DNA from: Microtetraspora glauca | GTDB taxonomy: Bacteria; Actinomycetota; Actinomycetes; Streptosporangiales; Streptosporangiaceae | Length of the DNA: 64,000 nucleotides | Direction: 5' to 3' | Assembly (NCBI GenBank): GCA_001570385.1 | Contig: BBYL01000035.1 | Span: 32,274 to 96,273 of the forward strand | Shown here: piece after piece, positions 8,204 through 15,634 of the stretch | Numbering within the stretch: position 1 is the first letter of the stretch | Layout: each line of letters starts with the position of its first letter | Program-made: the position numbers and the translations under genes | The notes under the pieces: model-generated | Seen by the model: the letters and a program-made list of their open reading frames with translations, nothing else | Databases searched by the model: none | Told to the model about the DNA's origin: nothing

Positions 8204-8508
8204 GTGAAGCTCGTCAACGACCGTCACGCCGTCGCCCGCCCGCCGCACCCACCAGATCGCGGGCCGCGACGCGGCCCGGCTGGGCGACGTCGACCACGGC
8301 CCGGACCACGCCTTCCTGTTCAACTACTTCTACGCCGACGACCGCGAGACCTTGCTGAAGGTGTGGGAGTACACGGCCGGCTGGTTCCAGGCCGAGACCG
8401 CGCTGCCCAACTCGCCCCTGCTACAGCCGCTGGAGGGGGAGAGCGCCGACTACGGCATCATCAACCACGCGAGCTGGCCGAACCTGTCCACGTTCCTGCT
8501 GCGCTCCT
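8204..8508 (+). pseudogene. frameshifted remnant of an unidentified small enzyme-like gene
   Basis: A GTG at 8204 opens VKLVNDRHAVAR, then the protein-like sequence continues in another frame as RTHQIAGRDAARLGDVD, FLFNYFYADDRETLLKVWEY and YGIINHASWPNLSTFLLR before becoming non-coding in character. At least one frameshift (near 8240) and a lost 3' end are evident. The aromatic-rich body looks like a real protein family, but I cannot name it. It follows the FAD monooxygenase by 28 bp and may once have been co-transcribed with it. Confidence 0.45.
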
Positions 8509-8582
8509 CGACGTCAGGACGGCGTCGGTGGGCGGATGCGCCTGCGGTGCCACGGTGCCGAGCGTGGGCTGGGCGCGCGAGC

Positions 8583-9500
8583 TCAGCCGGCGTGCAGCCT
8601 GGTGATGAGCTCATGCGCGACGTCCATGAACTGATCGCGCGAGGACGTCGTCGTCTGCAGGTCGACGAACGCCTCGTGGGCACCGGCCTGGGCGAGGGTC
8701 AGCAGGTAGTCACCGATCTGCTGCACGGTTCCGGCGTGCGGCACCTGGTCGTCGGGCGCGGGCGAATCGGTGATCTTCGGATTGACGCGCACCACCATTC
8801 GCAGGGCCGACGGGTCCCGGTCGACGCGTGCCGCGCTCTGCAGCGCCATATCCCACAGGGAGGTCAGATAGGGCATGGGTATCGCCGCGCTCAGCCAGCC
8901 GTCGGCTCGCCTGCCGATCCTCTCCAGAGCCGAGGGCGTGTAACCGGCGAGCAGGATCGGGGGGCGCGGCCGCTGGAAGGGCTTGAGGTCGATGTGCGAC
9001 GGCGGCACGGTCCAGAGAGTGCCCTTGTGCTCGACCACCTCACTGCTCCAGACGGCCTCCATCACGTCGAGCGTCTCTTCGAGCCGGTCTCCCCTCCCCT
9101 GCCAGGGCACCCCGGTCGCGGTGTATTCGTCACGCAGCCAGCCGAGACCGATGCCGACGTCCAGCCGTCCATGGCTGAGCAGGTCGAGCGAGGTCAGCAT
9201 GCGGGCGAGCAGGACCGGCGGTTGCCACAGCGCGTTGAGCGTGCTGGTTCCCAGCCGGACCTCCCGAGTGCTGACAGCGGCCAGCGTCAATGCGGTCAGC
9301 GGGTCGAAGAACGTCGCGAAGGCCGGGGGGACCTCGCCGTCTCCTCCCGGGTAGGGATCGCTGGGGGCGAGCGGCAGCATGATTCGATCACCCGCCCACA
9401 GGCTGCTATAGCCCATGGCCTCCAGATCCGCGCTGGCCTGCCGGATGAAATCCGGGTCGGCGAAGGCGCCGTACTGCGGGACTGCGTATCCGATCTGCAT
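8583..9500 (-). CDS. LLM-class F420-dependent oxidoreductase
   Basis: A 305-residue luciferase-like (TIM-barrel) oxidoreductase. Features include MQIGYAVPQYGAFADPD, GYSSLWAGDRI, the LARMLTSLDLLSHGRLDVGIG block that is diagnostic of the group, and PPILLAGYTPSALERIGRRA. Actinobacterial members usually use coenzyme F420 rather than FMN; that is family knowledge. The ATG at 9500 starts directly at the conserved N-terminus. It is a single gene; the 290 bp upstream carry several short dyads (see 9574) and no other gene on this strand. Confidence 0.88.
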   Translation of the reverse strand: MQIGYAVPQYGAFADPDFIRQASADLEAMGYSSLWAGDRIMLPLAPSDPYPGGDGEVPPAFATFFDPLTALTLAAVSTREVRLGTSTLNALWQPPVLLARMLTSLDLLSHGRLDVGIGLGWLRDEYTATGVPWQGRGDRLEETLDVMEAVWSSEVVEHKGTLWTVPPSHIDLKPFQRPRPPILLAGYTPSALERIGRRADGWLSAAIPMPYLTSLWDMALQSAARVDRDPSALRMVVRVNPKITDSPAPDDQVPHAGTVQQIGDYLLTLAQAGAHEAFVDLQTTTSSRDQFMDVAHELITRLHAG

Positions 9501-9573
9501 GAGAAATTCCTTGATACTTCGCCGTGGAAAGCCGGGAAGAACTGAGGTGCATATTGCGTACGCATCTCATACT

Positions 9574-9597
9574 TGGACGCTCCCGGTCTAGCGTCCA
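9574..9597. promoter_or_regulatory. dyad upstream of the LLM oxidoreductase
   Basis: A perfect 8-bp inverted repeat TGGACGCT/AGCGTCCA with an 8-bp spacer. It is flanked by a 10-bp palindrome TGCGTACGCA at 9555-9564 and by GATAC-N5-GTATC at 9623-9637. The long-spaced dyad after a TTGGAC box resembles MerR-type operators. No MerR gene is present nearby. The role is unproven. Confidence 0.35.
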
Positions 9598-9780
9598 GGG
9601 AGAGGCTAGGCAACACCCCTTGGATACGACTTGTATCGGGTTGGGGCGTGGCCTAAATGCGACCAGGGCATCGCCCCCGCGCCCGCGGAGATGCTCGTCT
9701 GTGAGCGCCTCGGTGCTGAGTTCGGGAGAACTGGGTGGGTCCGTGGCCACCGGACGAGGCAGCGGACACGGACTGTGTAC

Positions 9781-10150
9781 GGAGGTGTCCGTGGTTGTCC
9801 GATCGAGGTGGCCAAGCGGACCGTCGACGACTGGGATCGCCGGATGGCCCGCTACCGCTCGACTCTGTACGCGGGCGACGATCCCCAGGAGATCGGCAGG
9901 TGGATGGCCGAGACGCGGGCCGAGCGGCTCAAGGCGGAAGGACAGCTACGCGCCATCGATCGCAAGAGGGAGACCACCGAGAGGGAGATCATGGAGCTGA
10001 TCCCACGACTGTCCGAGATGACAGACGTCCTGAAGGAGGCGGTCCAGCCGACCGAAGCGACCTCTAAACGCTGATGGGCCTGCACCTCGTCTACGACCCC
10101 TCACAGAGGATTGCCGTAGCTGAAGCCAGGCCCAGCATGTACCAAAGTAC
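9781..10150 (+). pseudogene. C-terminal remnant of a large serine recombinase
   Basis: One frame gives VAKRTVDDWDRRMARYRSTL and, after it, a coiled-coil-like charged stretch ending EIMELIPRLSEMTDVLKEA. The family's usual ending, LMGLHLVYDPSQRIAVAEA, follows in a different frame from about 10072. This is the coiled-coil and tail part of a serine recombinase; the resolvase and zinc-ribbon domains are missing and a frameshift splits the rest. It is distinct from the more complete recombinase at 11698, so it records an older insertion. Confidence 0.55.
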
Positions 10151-10455
10151 GTGTCCGTGCGGCGAGAGCTCCGGTTCGGAGATCAGCAACTCGACGAGGA
10201 GTTCGGCCAATGGCGCGACCGGCTTGTCGGTCCCTTCGTCGACGTAGCGCTTCAATGCCTCGACCGACGCCAGCGCGCAGACGTCAGTCAGACGAGACAT
10301 TCGGCTGCTCGGCTTCGGCGGCTTCATCGTGGAGATCTCCAGGGCGCCGTCACGCAGACGTACGGCCAGCAGCGGCGTGCCGAAGTCGACATGACGTGAT
10401 CGACCAGCGGTTCAGCCCAACCGTTCTCCGCGTCGGTGGCGCTGATTTACAGTTC
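10091..10455 (-). pseudogene. frameshifted hypothetical gene fragment
   Basis: Minus-strand frames read SATDAENGWAEPLVDHV and then, one frame over, DFGTPLLAVRLRDGALEIS, followed by LTDVCALASVEALKRYVDEG and LLVELLISEPELSPHGHVLW to a stop at 10091. The composition is protein-like, but no start codon suits the first part and the frame changes near 10394. I do not recognise the family. It is tail-to-tail with the recombinase remnant, overlapping by about 50 bp. Confidence 0.3.
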
Positions 10456-10492
10456 GCGGCGACGCTGTGCTCGGGAGGATAGATTGGTCGGT

Positions 10493-10792
10493 ATGACCGC
10501 TCAGCCTCTGGAACCCGTCGCGCCTCGTGATCCTGGGGAGGACCCGGCTGCGATCTTCGAGGCGCTTCCGCCGTCGCACCGTGCCCAATTCCGGTCAGAG
10601 TATGACGAGGCTTTGGAAGCCGCGCACGACTTGGTCCGCTTCAAGCAGGTACAGACGCTGTTGCGTCAGTGGCGCCTGCGTGCGATCGCTTACACCCGCC
10701 CCGGCTACGGGGAGGCTGTCGATGACGCTCTCCAGGGGCGTACGGAGATGTTCACTCGCTACACCCCGCCGGAGTGGGAAGGCCGGGTGTGA
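10493..10792 (+). CDS. DUF6247 family protein, probable antitoxin partner
   Basis: A 99-residue acidic, alpha-helical protein: AAIFEALPPSHRAQFRSEYD, ALEAAHDLVRFKQVQTLLRQ and WRLRAIAYTRPGYGEAVDDA match my recollection of the actinobacterial DUF6247 family. Its stop overlaps the start of the next gene (GTGA), and the downstream partner looks RelE-like, so the pair has the layout of a type II toxin-antitoxin system; function is inferred from this context. The ATG at 10493 is chosen. A TTG at 10484 sits closer to GGAGGA (about 10475) and could be the true start. Confidence 0.7.
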   Translation: MTAQPLEPVAPRDPGEDPAAIFEALPPSHRAQFRSEYDEALEAAHDLVRFKQVQTLLRQWRLRAIAYTRPGYGEAVDDALQGRTEMFTRYTPPEWEGRV

Positions 10793-11046
10793 GCTACAAG
10801 TTCGATGGCTTCCATGGACGCGCCCTGTACGAACTGAACGGTCTTCCCGAGGAGGTTCGCGACGGCCCGCTGCTTGAGCGTCTCATCGAACTCCTCCGCA
10901 ATCCGTGGGACGCGGTCGCGGAGCGTCCTGGTCAGTCCGCGGTGGGACATGCCTTCTTCGGAGATGACATCCAAGGGATGTTGACGTTCATCCTCGATGA
11001 GGAGACCCAGTCCTTGCGCATCGTCGACATCCTCTGGGCCGGCTGA
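10789..11046 (+). CDS. RelE/ParE-like small protein, probable toxin
   Basis: An 85-residue protein that starts with GTG overlapping the DUF6247 stop. It reads VSYKFDGFHGRALYELNGLP, then a helix RDGPLLERLIELLRNPWDA, then strand-like GMLTFILDEETQSLRIVDIL. The helix-then-antiparallel-strand plan and size resemble RelE/ParE toxins, which cleave mRNA or poison gyrase. Catalytic residues cannot be fixed without a structural alignment, so the toxin call rests on size, order and overlap. It belongs to the decayed mobile region. Confidence 0.55.
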   Translation: MSYKFDGFHGRALYELNGLPEEVRDGPLLERLIELLRNPWDAVAERPGQSAVGHAFFGDDIQGMLTFILDEETQSLRIVDILWAG

Positions 11047-11101
11047 CTCCGCATACCGCCCTCTACCAAGCCGTACGCTCGCTCGCGAGAGGTGGTGGGC
11101 G

Positions 11102-11697
11102 ACGCGATACCGCAGAGCAGTGGAGAGGCTGAGGATCCTCGCCGAGGCGTGTGAGCGGACCAAGCGGATGCCGCTTGGAGGAGCCGTTCCTGTGCGAGGC
11201 CTACGTGTTCGGCGACGTGCTCGCCGGTGCCGATCCGCTCGACAACGTGGAGGTCGCCTTCGTGCTGAACCTCCCACCAGAGGATGTGCCCTGGGAGTCG
11301 CACCCGCGTGGCACCGAGTGGCTGGCCGATCTCCTACGGCTGGACAAGGGCGGGGTCGCCTATTGGTGGCGCTCTCACCTGGAGCCGGTATGGAGCCACG
11401 TCATCAGCGGGCCGGTTCGGTTCTGGTCTCTGGACGGTCCGGATGAGATCGCACTCGACGCGCTGGCCGAGCGCCGTTTCGACCGGCTGCGCCAGGTGGC
11501 GCAGCCTCCAGGGGATGAACGCGCTCAAGTGGTCGGGGAGCTTCGGACGGCTCTGAGCCATCTGCGTGCCGTACACGCGAGGTACTGGGAGCACGAGTGG
11601 CGTCATGAGCATCGGGGGGGCTGGCCGCTATCCGGAGCATCGTCTGTGGGAGGCCGTTCAGGGGTATCTGGACCTCCTTGACGAGCACGATGGGTGA
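11102..11697 (+). pseudogene. DUF7711 family gene broken by two frameshifts
   Basis: The protein can be followed across three frames: RYRRAVERLRILAEACERTK (from 11108), then EEPFLCEAYVFGDVLAGADP through VRFWSLDGPDEIALDALAE, then GRYPEHRLWEAVQGYLDLLD to the stop at 11697. The breaks lie near 11175 and in a run of seven Gs at about 11613-11620. A usual start codon is not visible; ACG stands where ATG is expected. Family naming (DUF7711) is from memory. It ends two bases before the GTG of the serine recombinase, so the two were probably one operon. Confidence 0.6.
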
Positions 11698-13008
11698 GTG
11701 CTCAGATTCGCGTTCGCAGGGCGGGTATCCACTGAGGACCTGCAAGATCCCACGACCTCGAAACAGTGGCAACGCTCCCGAGCCGAGGGCCTGATCGAAG
11801 GCAACGGCACGATCGTGACCGAGTTCTTCGACATCGGGTACTCTCGCTCGGTCGCCTGGTCACGGCGTCCCCAGGCCGCGCGCCTGCTCGCCGCATTGGA
11901 CGATCCGGAACGGGGCTTCGACGCCGTGGTCATCGGCGAACCGCAGCGGGTCTTCTACGACAACCAGTACGTCCTGACCTTCCCGCTGTTCGCCCACTTC
12001 GGCGTGCCGCTGTGGGTTCCGGAGATCGGTGGCCCCATCGATCCGGACTCCGAGGCGCACAACCTCATCATGTCCATGTACGCGGGGATCTCCAAGGCCG
12101 AGCGCCACAGGATCCAGGTCAGGGTTCGCGCCGCGATGACAGCCCAGACCGAGTTCGAAGGCCGTTTCCTGGGAGGGCGCCCGCCGTACGGATATCGGCT
12201 GGCCGACGCCGGACTTCACCCCAATCCCCAGCAGGCCGCCGCAGGGGTACGGCTCCACCGGCTCGCTCTGGATCCGCCGGCCGCTGCGGTGGTGAAGAGG
12301 ATCTTTATGCTTCGACTCGACGGGCTGGGCGCTGGGCGGATCGCCGCCACCCTCAACGCCACCCGGGTGCCCTGCCCGTCGGCTCACGACCGCGCCCGGA
12401 ATCCTCACCGCTCTGGCGAGATGTGGACGGTCGGCACCGTGCTGTCGATCCTGCGTAACGCCTGCTACACCGGCTACCAGGTGTGGAACAAGCAACGCAC
12501 GACCGAGGTGCTGGTCGATCCCCGTGACATCGCTATGGGCGTTCACCAAGTGAGGCGGGGCAATCCCGAGCCATCGTGGGTGTGGTCACGGCATCCCGCT
12601 CACCCCGCCATCATCAGCATCGGGGACTTCGACCGTGCCCAGTTCGCTCCTGTGATCCTCGGCACAACACGGACCTATGCGTTCAGAGGGCTGCTGCGCT
12701 GCGGCTTCTGCCAGCGGTCCTTGGAAGGGTCGTGGACCAACAACCGGTCCAACTACCGGTGCCGTCAAGGGCATCACCCGAACGTCTTCGTCCGGGAAGA
12801 CAAGGTGGCTGAGCACCTGGGTGCATTGCTCATCCGAGCAGTCGCAGAGTCGGCGAAACGGAGCGATCTGGAGATGGTCGAGGTTCCGCGCGTCCTCGCC
12901 GAACAGGTCGCCCTGTGCCGCTCGATGGGTCTGACGCTCACTTATCAGGCGGATGTCCCCGCACTCGTGACCGTTGTTCAAGGCGAAAGCATCGTCATCA
13001 GGATGTGA
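11698..13008 (+). CDS. serine recombinase (large resolvase/integrase family)
   Basis: A 436-residue site-specific recombinase. The N-terminal resolvase domain contains FAGRVSTEDLQDPTTS, with the catalytic serine in RVSTED, and a SKAERHRIQVRVRAAM helix. The Recombinase domain begins at GRFLGGRPPYGYRLADAG. A zinc-ribbon segment follows, with cysteines in LLRCGFCQRSLEG and NYRCRQGHH. It is shorter than the usual 500-600 residues because the coiled-coil region is reduced, so activity is uncertain. The GTG start at 11698 directly follows the DUF7711 stop. It lies about 140 bp from tRNA-Leu; serine integrases usually do not target tRNA genes, so the proximity may be chance. Confidence 0.82.
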   Translation: MLRFAFAGRVSTEDLQDPTTSKQWQRSRAEGLIEGNGTIVTEFFDIGYSRSVAWSRRPQAARLLAALDDPERGFDAVVIGEPQRVFYDNQYVLTFPLFAHFGVPLWVPEIGGPIDPDSEAHNLIMSMYAGISKAERHRIQVRVRAAMTAQTEFEGRFLGGRPPYGYRLADAGLHPNPQQAAAGVRLHRLALDPPAAAVVKRIFMLRLDGLGAGRIAATLNATRVPCPSAHDRARNPHRSGEMWTVGTVLSILRNACYTGYQVWNKQRTTEVLVDPRDIAMGVHQVRRGNPEPSWVWSRHPAHPAIISIGDFDRAQFAPVILGTTRTYAFRGLLRCGFCQRSLEGSWTNNRSNYRCRQGHHPNVFVREDKVAEHLGALLIRAVAESAKRSDLEMVEVPRVLAEQVALCRSMGLTLTYQADVPALVTVVQGESIVIRM

Positions 13009-13075
13009 CGCGGTCGGCGAGTCGAACCTCCATGGAGGACTATGCAGTACACCCGTAACTGAACCGGTCGAGTAA

Positions 13076-13119
13076 AAGCGAAACGCCCGGACAAAACCGC
13101 CCGAGCGTTGACTCAATCC
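13076..13119 (-). terminator. terminator of tRNA-Leu
   Basis: Downstream of the minus-strand tRNA, arms at 13111-13119 and 13082-13090 form a 9-bp stem with one G-T pair. On that strand the hairpin is followed by a T-rich stretch (complement of 13076-13080). This is a factor-independent terminator layout about 30 bp past the tRNA 3' end. Confidence 0.55.
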
Positions 13120-13149
13120 TGCATATTCATGCAACCCCATGAATGATCT

Positions 13150-13238
13150 TGGTGTCCGAGGGGGGACTTGAACCCCCATGCCCATCACTGGGCACTAGCA
13201 CCTCAAGCTAGCGCGTCTGCCTATTCCGCCACCCGGAC
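13150..13238 (-). tRNA. tRNA-Leu (anticodon GAG)
   Basis: A class II tRNA on the minus strand: 7-bp acceptor stem GTCCGGG paired with CTCGGAC, D-arm GGCGGAATAGGCAGACGC, anticodon loop TTGAGGT with GAG (complement of 13202-13204), a long variable arm, T-loop GTTCAAGTC, discriminator A and encoded CCA. GAG reads CUC and CUU leucine codons. It stands between the mobile region and the M20 peptidase gene. Confidence 0.95.
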
Positions 13239-13443
13239 TTGGTGCCTGCACGTGGGACCGTCATCCCGCGTCGGCTCACACAGATTAGCACTGTCCGGCG
13301 TGTGGGTCATACCGAGAATCAGACGCCCCCATGCCCACTCCTCCGGGACGCGAGCGGACGGCAGGATGGAAGGCACCAGCCGTACGTGAACAGGAGGACC
13401 ACGCTGTGACCGACCGAAGCACGGCAGACACGGGGAGAGGCGC

Positions 13444-14742
13444 ATGACTCCGCTCAACGGCGAGGACGAGGTCGTCGGCCTGTGCCGGGACCTGATCCGC
13501 ATCGACTCCACGAACGCGGGTGACAACGCGGGTCCGGGCGAGCGCCAAGCCGCCGAGTACGTCGCGGAGAAGCTCGCCGAGGTGGGGCTCGAACCGCGGA
13601 TCCTCGAATCCGACACCGGGCGGGCCAACGTCATCGCCCGCATCGAAGGGGCGGACTCCGGGCGGGGAGCGCTTCTGCTCCACGGGCATCTGGACGTCGT
13701 CCCGTTCAACGCGGCCGACTGGACGCATCACCCGATGAGCGGCGAGATCGCCGACGGCTGCGTGTGGGGCCGTGGTGCGGTGGACATGAAGGACATGGAC
13801 GCCATGATCCTCGCCGTCGTACGGCAGCGGCTCAGCCAGAACAGGAAGCCTCCGAGAGACGTCGTGCTGGCGTTCACGGCCGACGAGGAGGCCGGAGGGA
13901 ACTACGGCGCGCAGTGGCTCGTCGATCATCACCCGGACGTCCTGGAGGGCTGCACCGAGGCGATCGGCGAGGTCGGCGGCTTCAGCGTGAGCATCTCGGA
14001 CAGCCGTCGTCTCTATCTCATCGAGGCGGCGGAAAAGGGCATCGCCTGGATGAAGCTGACCGCGACGGGCCGGGCCGGCCACGGCTCGATGCTCAACGAC
14101 GAGAACGCCGTCACCGAGCTCGCCGAGGCGATCGGCCGCCTGGGCCGCTACCAGTGGCCCGTACGGCTCACGCCGACCGTCCAGTCCTTCTTCCGCGAGG
14201 CGTTCGACATCGAGCTGAAGGCGGAGGACGCGGAGGAGGCCGTGGCCAAGCTGGGCCCGCTCGCCCGTATGGTCGGCGCCACCCTGCGGAACACGGCCAA
14301 TCCCACCATGCTGGACGCCGGGTACAAGGCCAACGTCATCCCCCAGAGTGCCTCGGCGCACGTGGACGGGCGTTTCCTGCCCGGCTATGAGGACGAGTTC
14401 TTCGGCACGGTGGACGAGCTCCTCGGGCCGAACGTCACCAGGGAGTTCGTCTACCACGACGTCGCGCTGGAGACGGCCTTCGAGGGCTCTCTGGTCAAGG
14501 CGATGTCCGACGCGCTCCAGGAGGAGGATCCCGGCTCCAAGGCCGTGCCGTACACGCTGAGCGGGGGCACCGACCTCAAGGCGTTCAGCCGTCTGGGCAT
14601 CCGCGGGTTCGGCTTCGCGCCCCTGCGTCTTCCGGCGGATCTAGATTTTTCCGGAATGTTCCATGGGGTCGATGAGCGGGTTCCGGTGGATTCGCTCAAG
14701 TTCGGGGTTCGGGTTCTTGACCGTTTCCTCGATTACTGCTGA
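13444..14742 (+). CDS. M20/M25/M40 family metallo-hydrolase
   Basis: A 432-residue cytoplasmic zinc peptidase or deacylase. Metal-site motifs appear in order: LLHGHLDVVP (His ligand and Asp), WGRGAVDMKDMDA (bridging Asp), FTADEEAGG (catalytic Glu and Glu ligand), and a late His in GMFHGVDERVP. A dimerisation domain (AGHGSMLNDENAVTELAEAI) is inserted in the middle, as in ArgE/DapE/CPG2 relatives. The ATG at 13444 follows GGAGAGG. The exact substrate (dipeptide, N-acyl or N-succinyl amino acid) cannot be told. It is a stand-alone gene just upstream of the secreted-protein genes at 14.8 kb. Confidence 0.9.
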   Translation: MTPLNGEDEVVGLCRDLIRIDSTNAGDNAGPGERQAAEYVAEKLAEVGLEPRILESDTGRANVIARIEGADSGRGALLLHGHLDVVPFNAADWTHHPMSGEIADGCVWGRGAVDMKDMDAMILAVVRQRLSQNRKPPRDVVLAFTADEEAGGNYGAQWLVDHHPDVLEGCTEAIGEVGGFSVSISDSRRLYLIEAAEKGIAWMKLTATGRAGHGSMLNDENAVTELAEAIGRLGRYQWPVRLTPTVQSFFREAFDIELKAEDAEEAVAKLGPLARMVGATLRNTANPTMLDAGYKANVIPQSASAHVDGRFLPGYEDEFFGTVDELLGPNVTREFVYHDVALETAFEGSLVKAMSDALQEEDPGSKAVPYTLSGGTDLKAFSRLGIRGFGFAPLRLPADLDFSGMFHGVDERVPVDSLKFGVRVLDRFLDYC

Positions 14743-14839
14743 GAAACCGGTTGCGATCACTTGGCGTATCGATAGAGTAACTCTGCGTTGAGGGGTTGAT
14801 CCGCACCAAGGCGGACTCGGTGGATCTCGGGGAGGTCGC

Positions 14840-15412
14840 GTGGCACGCACGGCGGAAGATCGGTCGCGGGCAGAGATGCCCGCCGCCGACCCGTGCGTGC
14901 CCGCGACTGCTTCCGAGACCGGCGGGAAGAGCCGGATGGCGCGGTTCGTGGCCGGCTCGCGGCTGGTCCGCTTTCTGATCGTGAGCGGATTCGTCGCCGT
15001 CGCCTGGTTGCTCGGTGTGATCTTCGGCGTCTTCGGCACGGCTTCGGCCAGTGCCGACGCGGCCCCCTCAGCTGTCGTCACCGGGTCGGTCATCGATGGC
15101 GGTGCCTCCACGAGAGCCGACGGTTTCCCCACGAGTGACGATGCCTTGGTCAACGCCGAGGCGATGGCCGGGCGCACGGTCGACGGGCTGACCAGCCAGT
15201 CGACGCCCGGATTCCCACCACCGGCCACCGCGGACCACACCCCAGGGAGCCATGGCATGGTTCCGCAAGGGAGCGGTGGATCGATCCTGTTCGGGGATGT
15301 CGCACGATCCTTCTACGACGTGCGGCTCGTGGCGCTGCCCGCGCCTGTCGCGGCAGTCCTTCCCCCGGTCGTGCGCACAGCGGCGGACGACCCATCCTTC
15401 TCGCCTGACTGA
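14840..15412 (+). CDS. secreted or membrane-anchored hypothetical protein
   Basis: A 190-residue protein with a basic, Ala/Pro-rich cytoplasmic N-terminus, one hydrophobic segment near residues 46-66 (LIVSGFVAVAWLLGVIFGVF) and an AQA-like cleavage region GTASASADAA. The remaining 120 residues are Ala/Pro/Ser/Thr-rich without a known domain, suggesting an exported linker-like protein. The GTG at 14840 is preceded by GGGGAGG. It lies 220 bp upstream of the chaplin-like gene on the same strand. In actinomycetes small secreted proteins often sit beside chaplin genes, so a cell-surface role is inferred from position only. Confidence 0.6.
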   Translation: MARTAEDRSRAEMPAADPCVPATASETGGKSRMARFVAGSRLVRFLIVSGFVAVAWLLGVIFGVFGTASASADAAPSAVVTGSVIDGGASTRADGFPTSDDALVNAEAMAGRTVDGLTSQSTPGFPPPATADHTPGSHGMVPQGSGGSILFGDVARSFYDVRLVALPAPVAAVLPPVVRTAADDPSFSPD

Positions 15413-15634
15413 TCCCGCGTTCACGCCGGTCCACCTCATCGAACACCGGACCGGTGGCGGAGCATGCCCTGCGACGGCCTCGATTCCTCCGAGCCGTGCC
15501 GCCTGAGCGTCTCCGTGCGGGTGACGCGAGTTTTCCCAAATCCCTCGTGACGGTCCACGGCCCCGCTGTGCCCCTGGCCCGGACCTCCGTCGCGAGTTGT
15601 CAGGTATCCCCCAAAGAACCTAGGAGCATCCATC

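Noticed and set aside
13121..13143. ArgR-box-like sequence TGCATATTCATGCA and a TTCATG/CATGAA dyad near tRNA-Leu
   Set aside because: No arginine gene is nearby, one position departs from the consensus, and the site lies behind a tRNA; chance is the simpler explanation.
13009..13240. tRNA-Leu as the integration site of the serine recombinase element
   Set aside because: No second copy of the tRNA end is found near 9.6-13.0 kb, and serine integrases usually use other sites.
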